From: Agrobacterium larrymoorei
Lineage (GTDB): Bacteria; Pseudomonadota; Alphaproteobacteria; Rhizobiales; Rhizobiaceae
NCBI RefSeq assembly: GCF_005145045.1
Contig: NZ_CP039693.1
Location: 1 to 64,000, forward strand
Direction: 5' to 3'
DNA length: 64,000 nucleotides
The notes under the pieces were generated by a model. That model had not been told where the DNA came from. It did no database searches and was given only the letters and a program-made list of their open reading frames with translations. Position numbers and translations under genes: made by a program. Positions 46,160-55,894 of this stretch are shown here, piece by piece; position 1 is the first letter of the stretch; every line of letters starts with the position of its first letter.

Positions 46160-47811
46160 TGGAATATTGACCCCTCTGGTGGGGTGAGGGGATGCGGATA
46201 AAAAGTTGGACTGATTTATGGGTTAAGGCCAAGGCTTCTTCGATACTCGATTGGGCTGAGTGATCCCAGCGATATCTTGATCCGCTTCTCATTGTACCAG
46301 CGGATATAAGCGTCTACTTCGGCAACGAACTGTTCGATTGTAATAGTCTTCCAGTCTCGGGGATAGAAGAGCTCGGTTTTCATCCGGCCGAAGAAGCCTT
46401 CGCATGCGGCGTTGTCTTGCGAGCAACCCTTTCGGGACATTGAACGAACCAGTTTCGCTTCGCTGATCCGTGTTAGCCAGCCGGGCCAGCGATAATGAGC
46501 TCCGCGATCGGAATGGACGATTGGCCGTTTCTCTGCTTCGGTCACGGTCTCGATCGCTGCATCTAGCATAGTATTGACCAGCTCCGCATCTGGTTGCGTT
46601 CCAATCGACCAACTGATGACCATGCCGTCGAAGCAATCGATGATTGGCGAAAGGTAGACTTTCCCGGCTGGGATCTGGAACTCGGTGATGTCTGTCAGCC
46701 ACTTCACATTCGGCGCTTTTGCATGGAAGTCGCGATTGATCAGGTTCTCGGGTGCTGGAGTTATTTCTCCCAGGTATGATCCGAAACGCCGTCGGCGCGG
46801 TCTGGGTACGACCAAGCACTCCTGCTTCATCAATCGCTGGACAACCTTTTCCGAGATGATCACACTTTTCCTGGCCAGTGACGCCTGCAGCCTACGATAA
46901 CCGTAACAACGACGGTTTGCTTCAAAGATTTCCACAAGGCTGTGCCGGACGGCAGCATACTTGTCTGCCAGACACATGCGCATGCGATGGTAAAAGTATG
47001 AGCTTCGAGCAATTCGCAACTGGACGAGTAGTTCTGGCAGGCGATAGGTATCCTTAAGGGCGTCAATCAGCTGTGTTTTCTCCCGATTACTCAGGGTCAG
47101 CAGATCGACGCCCAGGCCTTTTTTTAGAAGTTCGTTGGCTTTCTTCAAGAGATCATGTTCGAGTTGTAACTGGCGGACATCACGCTGGAGGGCTTCAAGC
47201 TGTCGTTCGAGCTCCTCGCGTTCTGGTATCTTGGATTTGGTGTTGCGGCGTTTCATGGATGAAGAAGCCTCATGACCGAGTAGCTGATCTTTCCAGTTGT
47301 ACAACGTCGGCCTGCATACGCCCAGTCGGTGCGCTACTCGTTGGGCACTTTCCTCTCCACTGCATAGCTCGATGACACCGACCTGTTTCAAACTCTCAGG
47401 ATAGGCCGGACGCCACGATCGACCGACTATGGATGTCTTCGTTTCCGGAAATGCTTCTCGAACCCAAGCCGTCAAGGTTCCACGACCGGGGTAACCCACG
47501 GCTCGCATCGTCGCAGAGATACAGCGATCGTGAGTGCGGTAGTGCTCAAGCGCTGCCTGCTTCTGTTCACTGGAATATTTTGGCGTTCGAGCCGGATAGC
47601 GAACACACAGATCACGACGCTGCTCGTACTCGCGGTACCAGCTTTTTAGAGCATTCTTGGTGGGATAACCCAACTGGCGAATGGTCGCCTTAGCCCGCTT
47701 GCCAAGCCTGATGTAAAGCTCAACGGCTCGAAGTCTGTCTGCGTAGGAATACATGAACTACCTCCTGGTGGTCCAAGTTTTCGTCCGCATCCCCACGGGG
47801 TCAACATTCCA
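46160..47811. mobile_element. IS3-family insertion sequence
   Basis: Ends TGGAATATTGACCCC (46160 plus) and TGGAATGTTGACCCC (47811 minus) with a shared GGGGATGCGGA block further in. No clear target duplication is seen. Right of it lies an IS21 fragment cut at 47812; the left side touches the downstream flank of the Mrr-like gene, so the insertion was accompanied by a deletion. Confidence 0.85.
46216..47754 (-). CDS. IS3-family transposase (single fused frame)
   Basis: A 512-aa transposase. Two N-terminal helix-turn-helix repeats (MYSYADRLRAVELYIRLGKR and STEQKQAALEHY-like), a leucine zipper (ELERQLEALQRDVRQLQLEH), then the DDE integrase core: WLTDITEFQIPAGK (first Asp), IVHSDRGAHYRW (second) and GCSQDNAACEGFFGRMKTEL (Glu). 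Unusual for IS3 in being one frame without a programmed frameshift. Intact. Confidence 0.93.
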   Translation of the reverse strand: MYSYADRLRAVELYIRLGKRAKATIRQLGYPTKNALKSWYREYEQRRDLCVRYPARTPKYSSEQKQAALEHYRTHDRCISATMRAVGYPGRGTLTAWVREAFPETKTSIVGRSWRPAYPESLKQVGVIELCSGEESAQRVAHRLGVCRPTLYNWKDQLLGHEASSSMKRRNTKSKIPEREELERQLEALQRDVRQLQLEHDLLKKANELLKKGLGVDLLTLSNREKTQLIDALKDTYRLPELLVQLRIARSSYFYHRMRMCLADKYAAVRHSLVEIFEANRRCYGYRRLQASLARKSVIISEKVVQRLMKQECLVVPRPRRRRFGSYLGEITPAPENLINRDFHAKAPNVKWLTDITEFQIPAGKVYLSPIIDCFDGMVISWSIGTQPDAELVNTMLDAAIETVTEAEKRPIVHSDRGAHYRWPGWLTRISEAKLVRSMSRKGCSQDNAACEGFFGRMKTELFYPRDWKTITIEQFVAEVDAYIRWYNEKRIKISLGSLSPIEYRRSLGLNP

Positions 47812-48334
47812 AGCCGATTGACACCGTCGGGGTTTGAAGCGCGATACTCTTCCCATAGGATTTGGAGCGTAACACCAGGCTTCTTGAGCTCGACGGCAAG
47901 TTCGGCCCATATCGGTTCCGTTCGCCGTCGGGTGCCTTGCTTGACACCATTGCGGGCGAAAAGCTTGTTCTCGATAGCATCATCGGTCAGGTCACCTGGC
48001 AACGGCCAGGTCAAGCCGATCTCGGCTGCTCGCCGTAAATTATCCTGCACCGTGCTGCGCGCTATTCCCAACACGACCGCAATCTCACGGGAGCTGGTCC
48101 CGCTTCCGGCAAGCCGCAGCATCTGTCGTAACTGTCTCATGGTCAGCCTTCTCTTTGCTGGCATCAAAATCTCCACGTTGCACGTGGTCCATTTGATGCC
48201 AAAGTTGCTGACCCAGGGGGTATTCTTCAGTGCCGAAAATCGGCCGGTCTTTGATTGGAATCGTGGCCGGCTTCAAATCGGAATGGTGGCCGGTCTTTGA
48301 TCGGAATGCCGGCCGGCTTCACGTCGGAATCCGC
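47812..48334 (-). mobile_element. istA: IS21-family remnant with istA 5' end
   Basis: The frame from ATG 48164 reads MPAKRRLTMRQLRQMLRLAG and an HTH (SSREIAVVLGIARSTVQDNL), the N-terminus of an IstA. It is cut at 47812 by the IS3 element after about 117 residues. Right of it lie the end repeats. Confidence 0.85.
48238..48331. repeat. Four tandem copies of an IS21 terminal repeat
   Basis: Units of about 23 bp, alternating between GGCCGGTCTTTGATYGGAAT and GGCCGGCTTCAMRTCGGAAT, are repeated head to tail (48240, 48263, 48286, 48310). Multiple internal terminal repeats that bind the transposase are a hallmark of IS21. Confidence 0.75.
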
Positions 48335-49653
48335 AGCTATCGATAGCAAGATGCTCATGGATGGTGTTGCTTGCCGGGTAATAGAAGTCGGGATGCACAT
48401 GTCTGATCGTCCCGTCTTCGTCCTCCGTGGCAACTTGGCGCTCGTATTGAAACTCGACTGTATTGAGCCACAGCCAGTTCGCTATCGTCTGCTCTTGCAA
48501 AGACCTGACGTAAACCCCACCAAATGCGCCGATAGACGCTTCGCTACCACGCCGACGCGCCGAGATGTAGCGGTCATAGTCCGCATCGCTGTCAAACACG
48601 GAGGCAGGAATATCGGCTTTCGGATAGAGTACCAGAAGCTCAATCCAGACCTTGGCAAAGCTCGCGTCCGATTGCATCAAGTCTTCGATGATCTTGGAAA
48701 TGACCCGTGCCTCGCCAGCAGGATGTTCCACCCAGTTCGCCAATTGCGGTGGCTTGCCCTCTACCAGTTTGATGATATCCCGACCGAGAGCGTGAAAAGT
48801 CGTGACCTTGCATTGCAGATCCGCCGGCTGGACGCCAAGCTGATGCGTTATTCGTTCCTTCAGCTCTTCAGCCGCGGTCCTATTGTAGGCGAGAACAAGG
48901 ATTTCCTCTGGTTGATATAGTCCCTTGTCCAGTACGTAGGCAACCTTGCCGACCATCGTCGCCGACTTGCCGGACCCTGCGGACGCGATCAAGAGATTGC
49001 TGTCTTCCAACCGAATACAGGATTCCCTCTGTTGGTCCGACAACGATCGGCCATCGAGATTGTCGAAGAATGCGGCGTATCTGGTGAGCTCAGTCGCAAC
49101 GAATTCGTTGTTGTACCGATGGCGTCGGTCGGGATCGGTCAGGAAGGACAGGGACCGTGGAAGGTTGGCCTCCATTGCCTCTGTTATGCCGTCTGCTTCA
49201 AACAATGGGTGGGAAAGTGCTGCGGCGGCTGGGCCAGAAACACTTGCGATGGCTTGCGCCATCCGCCTGTGCCAGGTATTGCCTCCTTCTCTCGATCAAG
49301 GGCTCAAGTTTCGCATCTACCTCTTTCAAAGCCTCCTGATCCGACCCGATGAGTTCGACCAGGTAGCGATTGATGAACCTGTGGAGGTCGTTGGCGAGCC
49401 GGCTCGCGGCCTCTTCGCCGAGGCACGACAGAGTTTCGACATGACTGCGCGTGCGGATTTCAACCGTATGCCAAAGCAGGGCCTTTTTAATCCTGATGTC
49501 GGTAATGTCCAGACATTGCAGCTTGGCCCGCGTAACGTTATGCAGTTCGACGCAGCCCGCCGTCGCCTTCGGTAACCGGAGCTTCCATCTGCCGGAAGGA
49601 AGTAGACGAGCGAAAAGGCCGGGCCGATAGGTGGTGTAACGATTGAAAATCAC
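48335..49653 (-). pseudogene. UvrD/HelD-like DNA helicase, frameshifted and truncated
   Basis: The N-terminal 130 residues (FNRYTTYRPGLFARLLPSGR...) are in one frame; after a shift near 49230 the rest is in another (AQAIASVSGPAAAALSHPLF, LSDQQRESCIRLEDSNLLIA, Walker A SAGSGKSATM, VLAYNRTAAEELKERI). The frame ends in IS21 sequence at about 48335 after DFYYPASNTIHEHLAIDS, so the motor's C-terminal half is missing. The layout is that of helicase IV. Confidence 0.82.
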
Positions 49654-49713
49654 GGGTCGGCCATTGCGTGAATTGTCATCTCATTTGGCTTCCCGCGATC
49701 ATGGACGCTTTTC

Positions 49714-50727
49714 TCAGCCGCCAGCATTGGCCTTGTCTTGGATTTTGGCGCATCGGGCGAGGAGTTCGTCGAAGGTCTCCGCCTCATCGAGCAGAAGGCC
49801 GTCTTCCAGCATCCGGGCGTAATCCTGTTCGAGAACCGCCCTCCCTTCGCCGGAAGGTGTCAGCTGCAGTCCTCCACCCACGGCGGCGTCGTAGTCGATC
49901 GGCGTTCTGTCAGCCGCCTTCTCAGCGAAAAACATCGATTTGTGCTGTGCCACCGACTTGGCCAACACGCGATCAGCGATTGCGCTATCGGCGACGCCTA
50001 TATCGTCGAGACGAACGATATCGTGCCAGTGGCGTGAAAAGCGCTCTCCGCGGAGCCGTTCCTGCAGGCAGAAGACGTGGATTGCCGTCGCCTTTTCCCA
50101 GAATGTGCGTTCGGCATGCATGACCCGCGGTTTCGCGGTGGGAAACTCGATGCCATCCACAAGGCCCGCAGCGTCTCACGAAATGTCCCGAACGCTTGCC
50201 GGCTCTCCGGTCGATCGAGCTCCAAACTCCAGCATCACGCTTGGAGCGACATAGCCGGATCCTCCACCAATTGCTTCGTAGTCGATGAATAGCTTGTCGG
50301 CTTCGACCCGGACGGTGGCTGGAAGTGACTGGGCGCTGATTACGTCGACAATGAGCGGGCTCACGGTCTCGGATACCCAGACCGGCAAACGCTTGCGGAC
50401 TTCGCTCGACCAGCGCTTTTCCTCGCTTCTGGTTTTCGGCAACGCCTCCTCGTTCTCCCCCAAGAGATCATGAGCGAGCGTACGGATATCGTAGGTTAGG
50501 TCAACATCTTCCGAAAACCTGCGGATGGCGTTGTAGGCTTTAGTGAGGGACGTGCCGCCTTTGAAGACGAGGTGGTCACCGAGCGCCGTTCCATAGAGGG
50601 TTTGAAGCGCCCAGACGACCCAGGCGTCCTTTTCCAGAAGATGGATCGGCCGCCTAGCCTTCTCTGCGGCGATCGCAAGAACATCTCTCCGATCGTCCGG
50701 GGACAGCTGCAAAAACTGTTCAGCCAT
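49714..50727 (-). pseudogene. AbiEii-type nucleotidyltransferase toxin with in-frame opal codon
   Basis: About 337 codons in one frame with a TGA at 50178-50176 (codon 184), between VRDIS and DAAGLVDGIEFP. The first half has the nucleotidyltransferase motif FKGGTSLTKAYNAIRRFSED with D-x-D (EDVDLT). The second half is EFPTAKPRVMHAERTFWEKA and onward. CGA to TGA would explain the stop. AbiEii is the toxin of a type IV toxin-antitoxin pair that adds nucleotides to tRNA. Confidence 0.85.
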
Positions 50728-51313
50728 AAGCGGCCTTTCCTACACTGCGGGCAAGCCAGCTGGGAAACTGAGGGGCGGCGGCTACGAGTTCACCGAACGC
50801 CTCGGCGGAAAGCTTCCGCTTGATGCTCGGAAGTGCCTCTTCGGCCCTTTCCGGGCCAAGCCACGCCAACGCCCGGACCGCTAGACCGGCAGGCTTGTTT
50901 GCCAAGGCGAGCTGCCAGCGCGGCACGTGTTTCAACTCGACCGTCTGGCTACCGACAATCATGGTTCGGCTGCGTCCGGATGTGAAGTATACGGACCGGA
51001 CCGGTACCTGAGTGGACAGGCCCAGCGAGTTTGCAGCCGCAGCGCCATTAGAGACGATTACCTCGCCACGCTGGTGTGCAACGGCTTCAACGGCCTGCTC
51101 GACCGTCGGCGGGCGGCTTCCGAACCGGCTCTTGATCGCCTTGAGATAGATCCCGCGACCGGCCCGAACGAGTTCGCCGCGTTCATGCAGACGCGACAAT
51201 GCCTGGTCCACCGCCGCTCGCTTTCCCAAATGCAGGAAGGCCTTCGCGGACAGCGCCGTTCCTTCGGGCAGCTGTTCGGCATGGGCCATGATCTGTGTTG
51301 TCAGTCGTTGCAT
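50720..51313 (-). CDS. AbiEi-type antitoxin (DUF6088)
   Basis: A 197-aa winged-helix antitoxin/repressor starting MQRLTTQIMAHAEQLPEGTA at 51313, with AGGAGG upstream. It overlaps the toxin start by 8 bp. The intact motif GRGIYLKAIKSRFGSRPPTV and the C-terminal toxin-blocking domain are present. AbiEi represses its own operon through inverted repeats upstream. Confidence 0.87.
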   Translation of the reverse strand: MQRLTTQIMAHAEQLPEGTALSAKAFLHLGKRAAVDQALSRLHERGELVRAGRGIYLKAIKSRFGSRPPTVEQAVEAVAHQRGEVIVSNGAAAANSLGLSTQVPVRSVYFTSGRSRTMIVGSQTVELKHVPRWQLALANKPAGLAVRALAWLGPERAEEALPSIKRKLSAEAFGELVAAAPQFPSWLARSVGKAAYG

Positions 51314-51323
51314 GGCAGTCCTC

Positions 51324-51353
51324 CTGTCAGAAATATATGAGGTTTTCTGACAG
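51324..51353. promoter_or_regulatory. Operator-like inverted repeat upstream of abiEi
   Basis: CTGTCAGAAA and TTTCTGACAG are exact complements with a 10-bp spacer, starting 11 bp upstream of the antitoxin ATG. Fits a binding site for AbiEi autorepression. Confidence 0.7.
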
Positions 51354-51521
51354 ATTGCAATGTGCATCCCTCAATCATGAGGAGAAGCGCACAATGAGAC
51401 ACTGATCAGGGTAGCGGGCCCAGCCGTAGTCACTGATCGATGTTACGTGAACGCCTGTCGACAGGCCCAGAGTTCAGCCATAGCGTGTAGGCATACATTT
51501 TTGTCCAACAGGAATCACTTA

Positions 51522-52505
51522 ATGCCTTTTTCCAAGTCTCAGGACCTTATACGCCTTGCACGGATGGCCACTACGAGGCGGGCCGGCGTTAGCCTCAATG
51601 ATATCCGCGAAGAATTTAGTATCTCGCATCGAATAGCACAGCGCATGACTGAAGCGCTTGAGGCAGTGTTTCTCAATGTGGAAGCGTTCGCTGGCCCTGA
51701 TCGTAGGCGGCGGTGGCGGATCGCCGATCCGGTAATAGAAAAACTTCAATTGCGGCAAGAGACAGCGGTCGAAGCGTTGGAGATCGCAAGCAGAACAGCC
51801 CAAAGCGATGGCCGTTTGCGCCACGCTACTGCGCTAGATGACGTTCGCAGAGGATTGCTCGCTCGCCTTACGTCAAAAGATGCTACTCGAACGGAGGCAG
51901 ATGTCGAAGCAGTCCTGCTTGGAATGGGATCGGTCGCACGCCCTGGACCGCGCGTCAATTTGGTCCCAACTGTTGTTGACGCTGTTATCGAGTCTCTGCG
52001 TGGTCCATTCAGGCTGCGGATGCGGTACGGAGATATCGATGCACCAGAAAGGATCGTCGAGCCTCATGGTTTTTTACTTGGGCATCGAAACTACCTCGTA
52101 GCGCGCCAGCCAGAACGAGGTGACGAAATGAGAAATTTCCGTATGGATAGGATACGGAGCGCCCAGTGCTTAGACGAGAGCTTCAACATCGCGTCCGGTT
52201 TTTCGCTTGAAGACTATACCGCAAGATCGTTCGGTGTTTACCAGAATCCGAAGCAATACGACGAAGTCATCTGGCGTTTCGCTTCACATGCCGCAGCGCG
52301 GGCGGCTGAATTCTCCTTTCACCCAAAGCAAATCGTCGAGCCGCAAGAAGATGGAAGCTTGATAGTTCGTTTTCATGCAGCAGGCTGGCTTGAAATGGCA
52401 TGGTACCTCTATTCATGGGGCGATGCAGTCGAGGTAGTCGCGCCCAAAGGGCTGCGTAACTTCATTGAAAACCACCGCAGAACTGACTTCGATTCATTGC
52501 CTTAA
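51522..52505 (+). CDS. WYL-domain transcriptional regulator
   Basis: A 327-aa regulator: winged HTH (FSKSQDLIRLARMATTRRAG, ...IREEFSISHRIAQRMTEAL), then WYL domain (FRLRMRYGDIDAPERIVEPH and GHRNYLVARQPERG) and a C-terminal WCX-like part ending GDAVEVVAPKGLRNF. The ATG at 51522 is chosen over an upstream ATG because the family starts here. WYL proteins (BrxR, CapW) often control defence operons. Its own target is unclear. Confidence 0.87.
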   Translation: MPFSKSQDLIRLARMATTRRAGVSLNDIREEFSISHRIAQRMTEALEAVFLNVEAFAGPDRRRRWRIADPVIEKLQLRQETAVEALEIASRTAQSDGRLRHATALDDVRRGLLARLTSKDATRTEADVEAVLLGMGSVARPGPRVNLVPTVVDAVIESLRGPFRLRMRYGDIDAPERIVEPHGFLLGHRNYLVARQPERGDEMRNFRMDRIRSAQCLDESFNIASGFSLEDYTARSFGVYQNPKQYDEVIWRFASHAAARAAEFSFHPKQIVEPQEDGSLIVRFHAAGWLEMAWYLYSWGDAVEVVAPKGLRNFIENHRRTDFDSLP

Positions 52506-52630
52506 GCCATGTGGACGCCCGCTTTAATGCTGTTGCTATCTCGTGATTTCACAGGGTGACAGTTTTTGACACCCACGATCCTTTATAGTCCGAATGTACC
52601 GGCTCCCACCGCAATTAAAGGAGATGAAAG

Positions 52631-52840
52631 ATGGCAAAAGGAAAAGGAAGTAACTTCCGCAGCGCAATCACTGGACAATTTGTTACGGCCCGGAGTGGAC
52701 GTTCGAATCCGAGAACGACCGTGCGAGAAGCGAAAGACGGAGGGAGCACAGGTGGCGTTTACAGGAGTGCTATTTCTGGCAGGTTTGTGACCACAAAATA
52801 TGGCAAGTCGCACCCGCGTACGACGATCAAAGATAGCTGA
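52631..52840 (+). CDS. Small 69-aa protein with duplicated 25-residue motif
   Basis: A basic protein made of two repeats: FRSAITGQFVTARSGRSNPR and YRSAISGRFVTTKYGKSHPR. AAAGGAG precedes the ATG. Such small basic proteins commonly accompany TIR genes of this type, 26 bp downstream here. Function unknown. Confidence 0.78.
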   Translation: MAKGKGSNFRSAITGQFVTARSGRSNPRTTVREAKDGGSTGGVYRSAISGRFVTTKYGKSHPRTTIKDS

Positions 52841-52865
52841 TCACCACGTCTGAGAGGATTTTTCA

Positions 52866-53501
52866 ATGGCAAGATGTACAGCGCCGAGTGAAGGGCACCG
52901 TTCAGCGAATGCGGCCGCCAACTGCCCAGCATGCCGTGGTAGCAGCCGCTATGGTGGCTATCGCAGCTACAGCAGCGGTTACGGATCGTATCCCTCCTAT
53001 TCACCTGCAACCAGTTCTTCGTCGGTAGGTAGCAGCGGAGGATCAGGTCGTGTCAGAGCAAAATGGTCGAAGGTTGGTTCGACGATCTTGTATACACCTA
53101 CAGAGGTACGCGCGCTTACGCCAATCCGAGAAACGGCCGAGAACCGCGCGGGATTACCTGATCTGCTCGAAGCACGTGGCGTATCGGTCTGGTTTAGCGA
53201 GAAGGATGTTGCTCTTGGCACGTCGCTGCTTCGCGAGATCGACAGAGGCTTGGTAAAGTCGCGGGTCGGTATCATTTTGGTAACACCGGCATTGCTCCGC
53301 CGTCTTCCAACAGCCGGTGTTGCTGACAAGGAGCTTTCAGCGCTCTTGGCAACCGAACAGCTCGTGCCCATCGTCCATAATACGACCTATGAAGCCCTCC
53401 GCAACGTCAGCCCCCTTTTGGCTTCACGCAGCGGGTTGAGCACCGGGGAAAATTCGATGGCAATGGTAGCAGATAAACTCGCCGAGCTCGTTGCGACCTA
53501 G
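52866..53501 (+). CDS. TIR-domain protein lacking the first TIR motif
   Basis: A 211-aa protein. Residues 1-65 hold a Cys-rich, Ser/Gly/Tyr-rich leader (MARCTAPSEGHR, NCPACRG). A short segment KVGSTILYTPTEVRALTPIR leads directly to LPDLLEARGVSVWFSEKDVA, GLVKSRVGIILVTPALLRRL and ADKELSALLATEQLVPIVHN of a TIR domain. Relatives have an FxCHAxxD box-1 segment between the two, about 20-25 residues, which is missing here in frame. The protein may therefore be inactive as an NADase or have a different job. Confidence 0.75.
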   Translation: MARCTAPSEGHRSANAAANCPACRGSSRYGGYRSYSSGYGSYPSYSPATSSSSVGSSGGSGRVRAKWSKVGSTILYTPTEVRALTPIRETAENRAGLPDLLEARGVSVWFSEKDVALGTSLLREIDRGLVKSRVGIILVTPALLRRLPTAGVADKELSALLATEQLVPIVHNTTYEALRNVSPLLASRSGLSTGENSMAMVADKLAELVAT

Positions 53502-53519
53502 CGTTATAGGAACACGTCA

Positions 53520-53783
53520 GTGCTGAAAACTGATACCCGTCAGGCCAACTGGCGTCGAGCCAATCCAGCCAAGTATGATGCTCACCTTGCCGTCCAGAGG
53601 GCGGTGAAGGCTGGTGATCTGGAGAAACAATCATGTGAAGTCTGCGGAAACCAAGTGGTAGACGCTCATCATGACAGATATGATGAGCCCCTCAAAGTGC
53701 GCTGGCTGTGCAGACTACATCATACCCGCCTACACCACCGCGGCGAGGATATGTTCCCAATCCGTTTTCGAGATAGCTCGTAA
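53520..53783 (+). CDS. Small HNH-like zinc-binding protein
   Basis: An 87-aa protein starting at a GTG (53520) with AGGAA nearby. It carries CEVCGNQVVDAHHDRYDEPL and RWLCRLHHTRLH, a C-x2-C...H-H...C-x2-H arrangement of a small HNH/zinc-finger fold found in phages. Possible nuclease or DNA-binding protein, placed just behind the TIR gene. Confidence 0.75.
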   Translation: MLKTDTRQANWRRANPAKYDAHLAVQRAVKAGDLEKQSCEVCGNQVVDAHHDRYDEPLKVRWLCRLHHTRLHHRGEDMFPIRFRDSS

Positions 53784-54517
53784 CAAATTCTCGAATGTTC
53801 TCAAGCTGGTAGATCTCCAAATGCGGGTTCTTGGTTCATATCCCTTCAAGGCGGTGGCTACGGCAGCGTTGCTGCCAATAGCAGTCGTCGCCACCCTTTC
53901 AAACATCGCGTTTGGCACGGTGGCGACGCAGGGTGGTTACGCCGTAACTTGATCATTCCGGGTTTTGTGTGTTTTACGTCTGCTGGATACGATGAGGATG
54001 ATGGACCCCGCGACACCCGATACCAGCGACCCCATGAGTATCCCGATCCCGATGCTCGCTTACCGGACGGGTAAAGACACAGACCGTGTCAGGTCGATTG
54101 GCCGGTCCAACATTCACTTGTAGACTTTCCGTCTTTCCGTGTTGACGTCGATTGGAGAGCTTCATCACATGGCTCAATCAACCCACGCCCGATGGCCAAA
54201 CGCCGCCTTGACCTTAGAGACGAGGGCTGCCGTTGAAAGTTTTACTCTGAAAACATTCGTCCATTTGAGTATGGCGATGGCCGAATTTGGCGCGTGCTCG
54301 CTTCCACAACACGTATTGGTGCGATGACGCTTGCGGGCAAACGTTGGCATACCCGGTACTAGCCGTCATCGCAGACATAAATTGCTGCTCGTTTAATAGA
54401 CTTCGGCAATGTTATCAGCTGGGCGAGCGCCTGTTATCTGCCGCTCAGGAGCTTTGAGGGACAGCTCCGGACGGTCCGAGTTTGCCGAAAGCCAGCTCGG
54501 CCATCTCAACGATCGCG
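53784..54517. other. Intergenic region with an inverted repeat
   Basis: No supported gene. A weak 43-codon frame (MRVLGSYPFKAVATAALLPI, from 53821) with a hydrophobic stretch may be a remnant. TGCGATGACG (54320-54329) and CGTCATCGCA (54364-54373) form a 10-bp inverted repeat of unknown role. Confidence 0.4.
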
Positions 54518-55162
54518 CTACCAGCGCAAGAGGCGCGTGCCGAGCGCCATGCCGATCAGGCCGCATATAACAATACCGAGCGAGTACCACAGCGCCACGA
54601 ATGGAAGGCCGTTTTCGATACATGCCCAGGAATAGGTCCACCCCCCTACGGCCCCTGCCATCATGCCAGCGGTAAATCCGGCGAGCCGATATCGCGTCGG
54701 TGCGCAACGTCGCAAGAACCAGATATTGGCGGCGAAGACGGGAGCGGCGGATGCGACAATGATCAGTGGGCAGAACCAGTAGGAGACGCCGAAAATCAAC
54801 TTTGGATAGTCCATAGCTGGCGATGCATGCAACTGCCAGAGTCCCAGCATTGCCAGTAGCATATAGATGCCGATTGAGGCCAAGCCTGCCGATTTCGGCA
54901 GCCCACCGGGGCGCGCGACAATCAACACCGCGTAGATACCATTGATCGCCAGCGCCAGCGGGTAGAATGATTTCACCCAGAAGGCGGGAAGAGACATTGC
55001 CGAGATTATGTCTGGACGCAAACCGTGCAGGAACAGGATAAATGCACCAGACAGCAAGACACCAGGCAGCAGCGCCTTTGTTAGTAAGCGGAGAAGAGCA
55101 TGCGGCCGTACAGGCTGCAGTTCTCTCGCCAGGCCGTCGATCAGATCATCCGTTTTCGCCAC
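54518..55162 (-). CDS. NrsF/DUF1109 family anti-sigma factor
   Basis: A 214-aa membrane protein with six predicted transmembrane helices (ALLPGVLLSGAFILFLHGL; SIGIYMLLAMLGLW; MMAGAVGGWTYSW; SLGIVICGLIGMALG). It overlaps the ECF sigma gene upstream by 17 bp. NrsF-type proteins hold their cognate sigma at the membrane and release it on oxidative or metal stress. Confidence 0.88.
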   Translation of the reverse strand: MAKTDDLIDGLARELQPVRPHALLRLLTKALLPGVLLSGAFILFLHGLRPDIISAMSLPAFWVKSFYPLALAINGIYAVLIVARPGGLPKSAGLASIGIYMLLAMLGLWQLHASPAMDYPKLIFGVSYWFCPLIIVASAAPVFAANIWFLRRCAPTRYRLAGFTAGMMAGAVGGWTYSWACIENGLPFVALWYSLGIVICGLIGMALGTRLLRW

Positions 55163-55715
55163 GTTCGCCTCTCAATCTCGCAGCCAGCGCTTTGATGCCG
55201 CGATGAACGCTGACCTTGACCATTGCCTCCGTCTTGCCACTGGCAACTGCCGCCTCGGCGACCGAACGACCCTCCAACCTGACGCGCCGGATCAATTCGC
55301 TTTGCCACGCCGGAATGCCAGAGAGCAATCGCTCCACATCCATGCTCGCGAGGATCGCGTCTTCGGAGTAGCCGTCCGCAATGCCCTCCACCAATTCCAG
55401 GCTGACAACCGATCGCCCGCCTCGTCGCCGGTGGTGATCGACCAGCTTGTGACGTGCGATGGTAAAGAACCAGGCCGTGAACGGTCTCTCGCGATCGTAG
55501 GTGATCCGGCGCTGATGCAGCGCCAGAAGCGTATCCTGGACCAGATCGTCCGTGTCCTGCGCGTTCGACGCCAGCCGTCGCTTGAAATAGGTCTCCAGCA
55601 GATGCCGCAAAATACCGAGCAGGCAGCGATAGGCATTCTCGTCCCCGTCAAGGGACAGAAGCATCAACGCCTTTAGCTCGAATTCGCTCATCGCTATCAT
55701 GTCTTCCAGCTTCAT
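55146..55715 (-). CDS. ECF-family RNA polymerase sigma factor (first)
   Basis: A 189-aa sigma-70 group 4 factor. Region 2 (LVQDTLLALHQRRITYDRER, TAWFFTIARHKLVDHHRRRG) and region 4 (LEGRSVAEAAVASGKTEAMVKVSVHRGIKAL) are clear. It is paired with an NrsF-type anti-sigma factor and is divergent from the MXKDX-repeat gene, its likely target. Confidence 0.92.
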   Translation of the reverse strand: MKLEDMIAMSEFELKALMLLSLDGDENAYRCLLGILRHLLETYFKRRLASNAQDTDDLVQDTLLALHQRRITYDRERPFTAWFFTIARHKLVDHHRRRGGRSVVSLELVEGIADGYSEDAILASMDVERLLSGIPAWQSELIRRVRLEGRSVAEAAVASGKTEAMVKVSVHRGIKALAARLRGERGENG

Positions 55716-55894
55716 ACGGCCCTATGGCGAAACGGTTACACAGCATTGGTGGTAAAATCGAGAAAAGTTCAGCCCCACCGAGTTCATGATCACAACGGCG
55801 TGATGACTGTTACCAATTCCCGCCTTCCGCGAATGAGCCTGGTGTGAACCTTCGGCGCAAACACGCGGCGAGCACATCAAACGGGAGACGCATC

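Noticed and set aside
53671..53952. 93-codon frame behind the HNH gene
   Set aside because: First half overlaps the HNH gene in another frame; only the hydrophobic 43-codon end stands alone and has no ribosome site.
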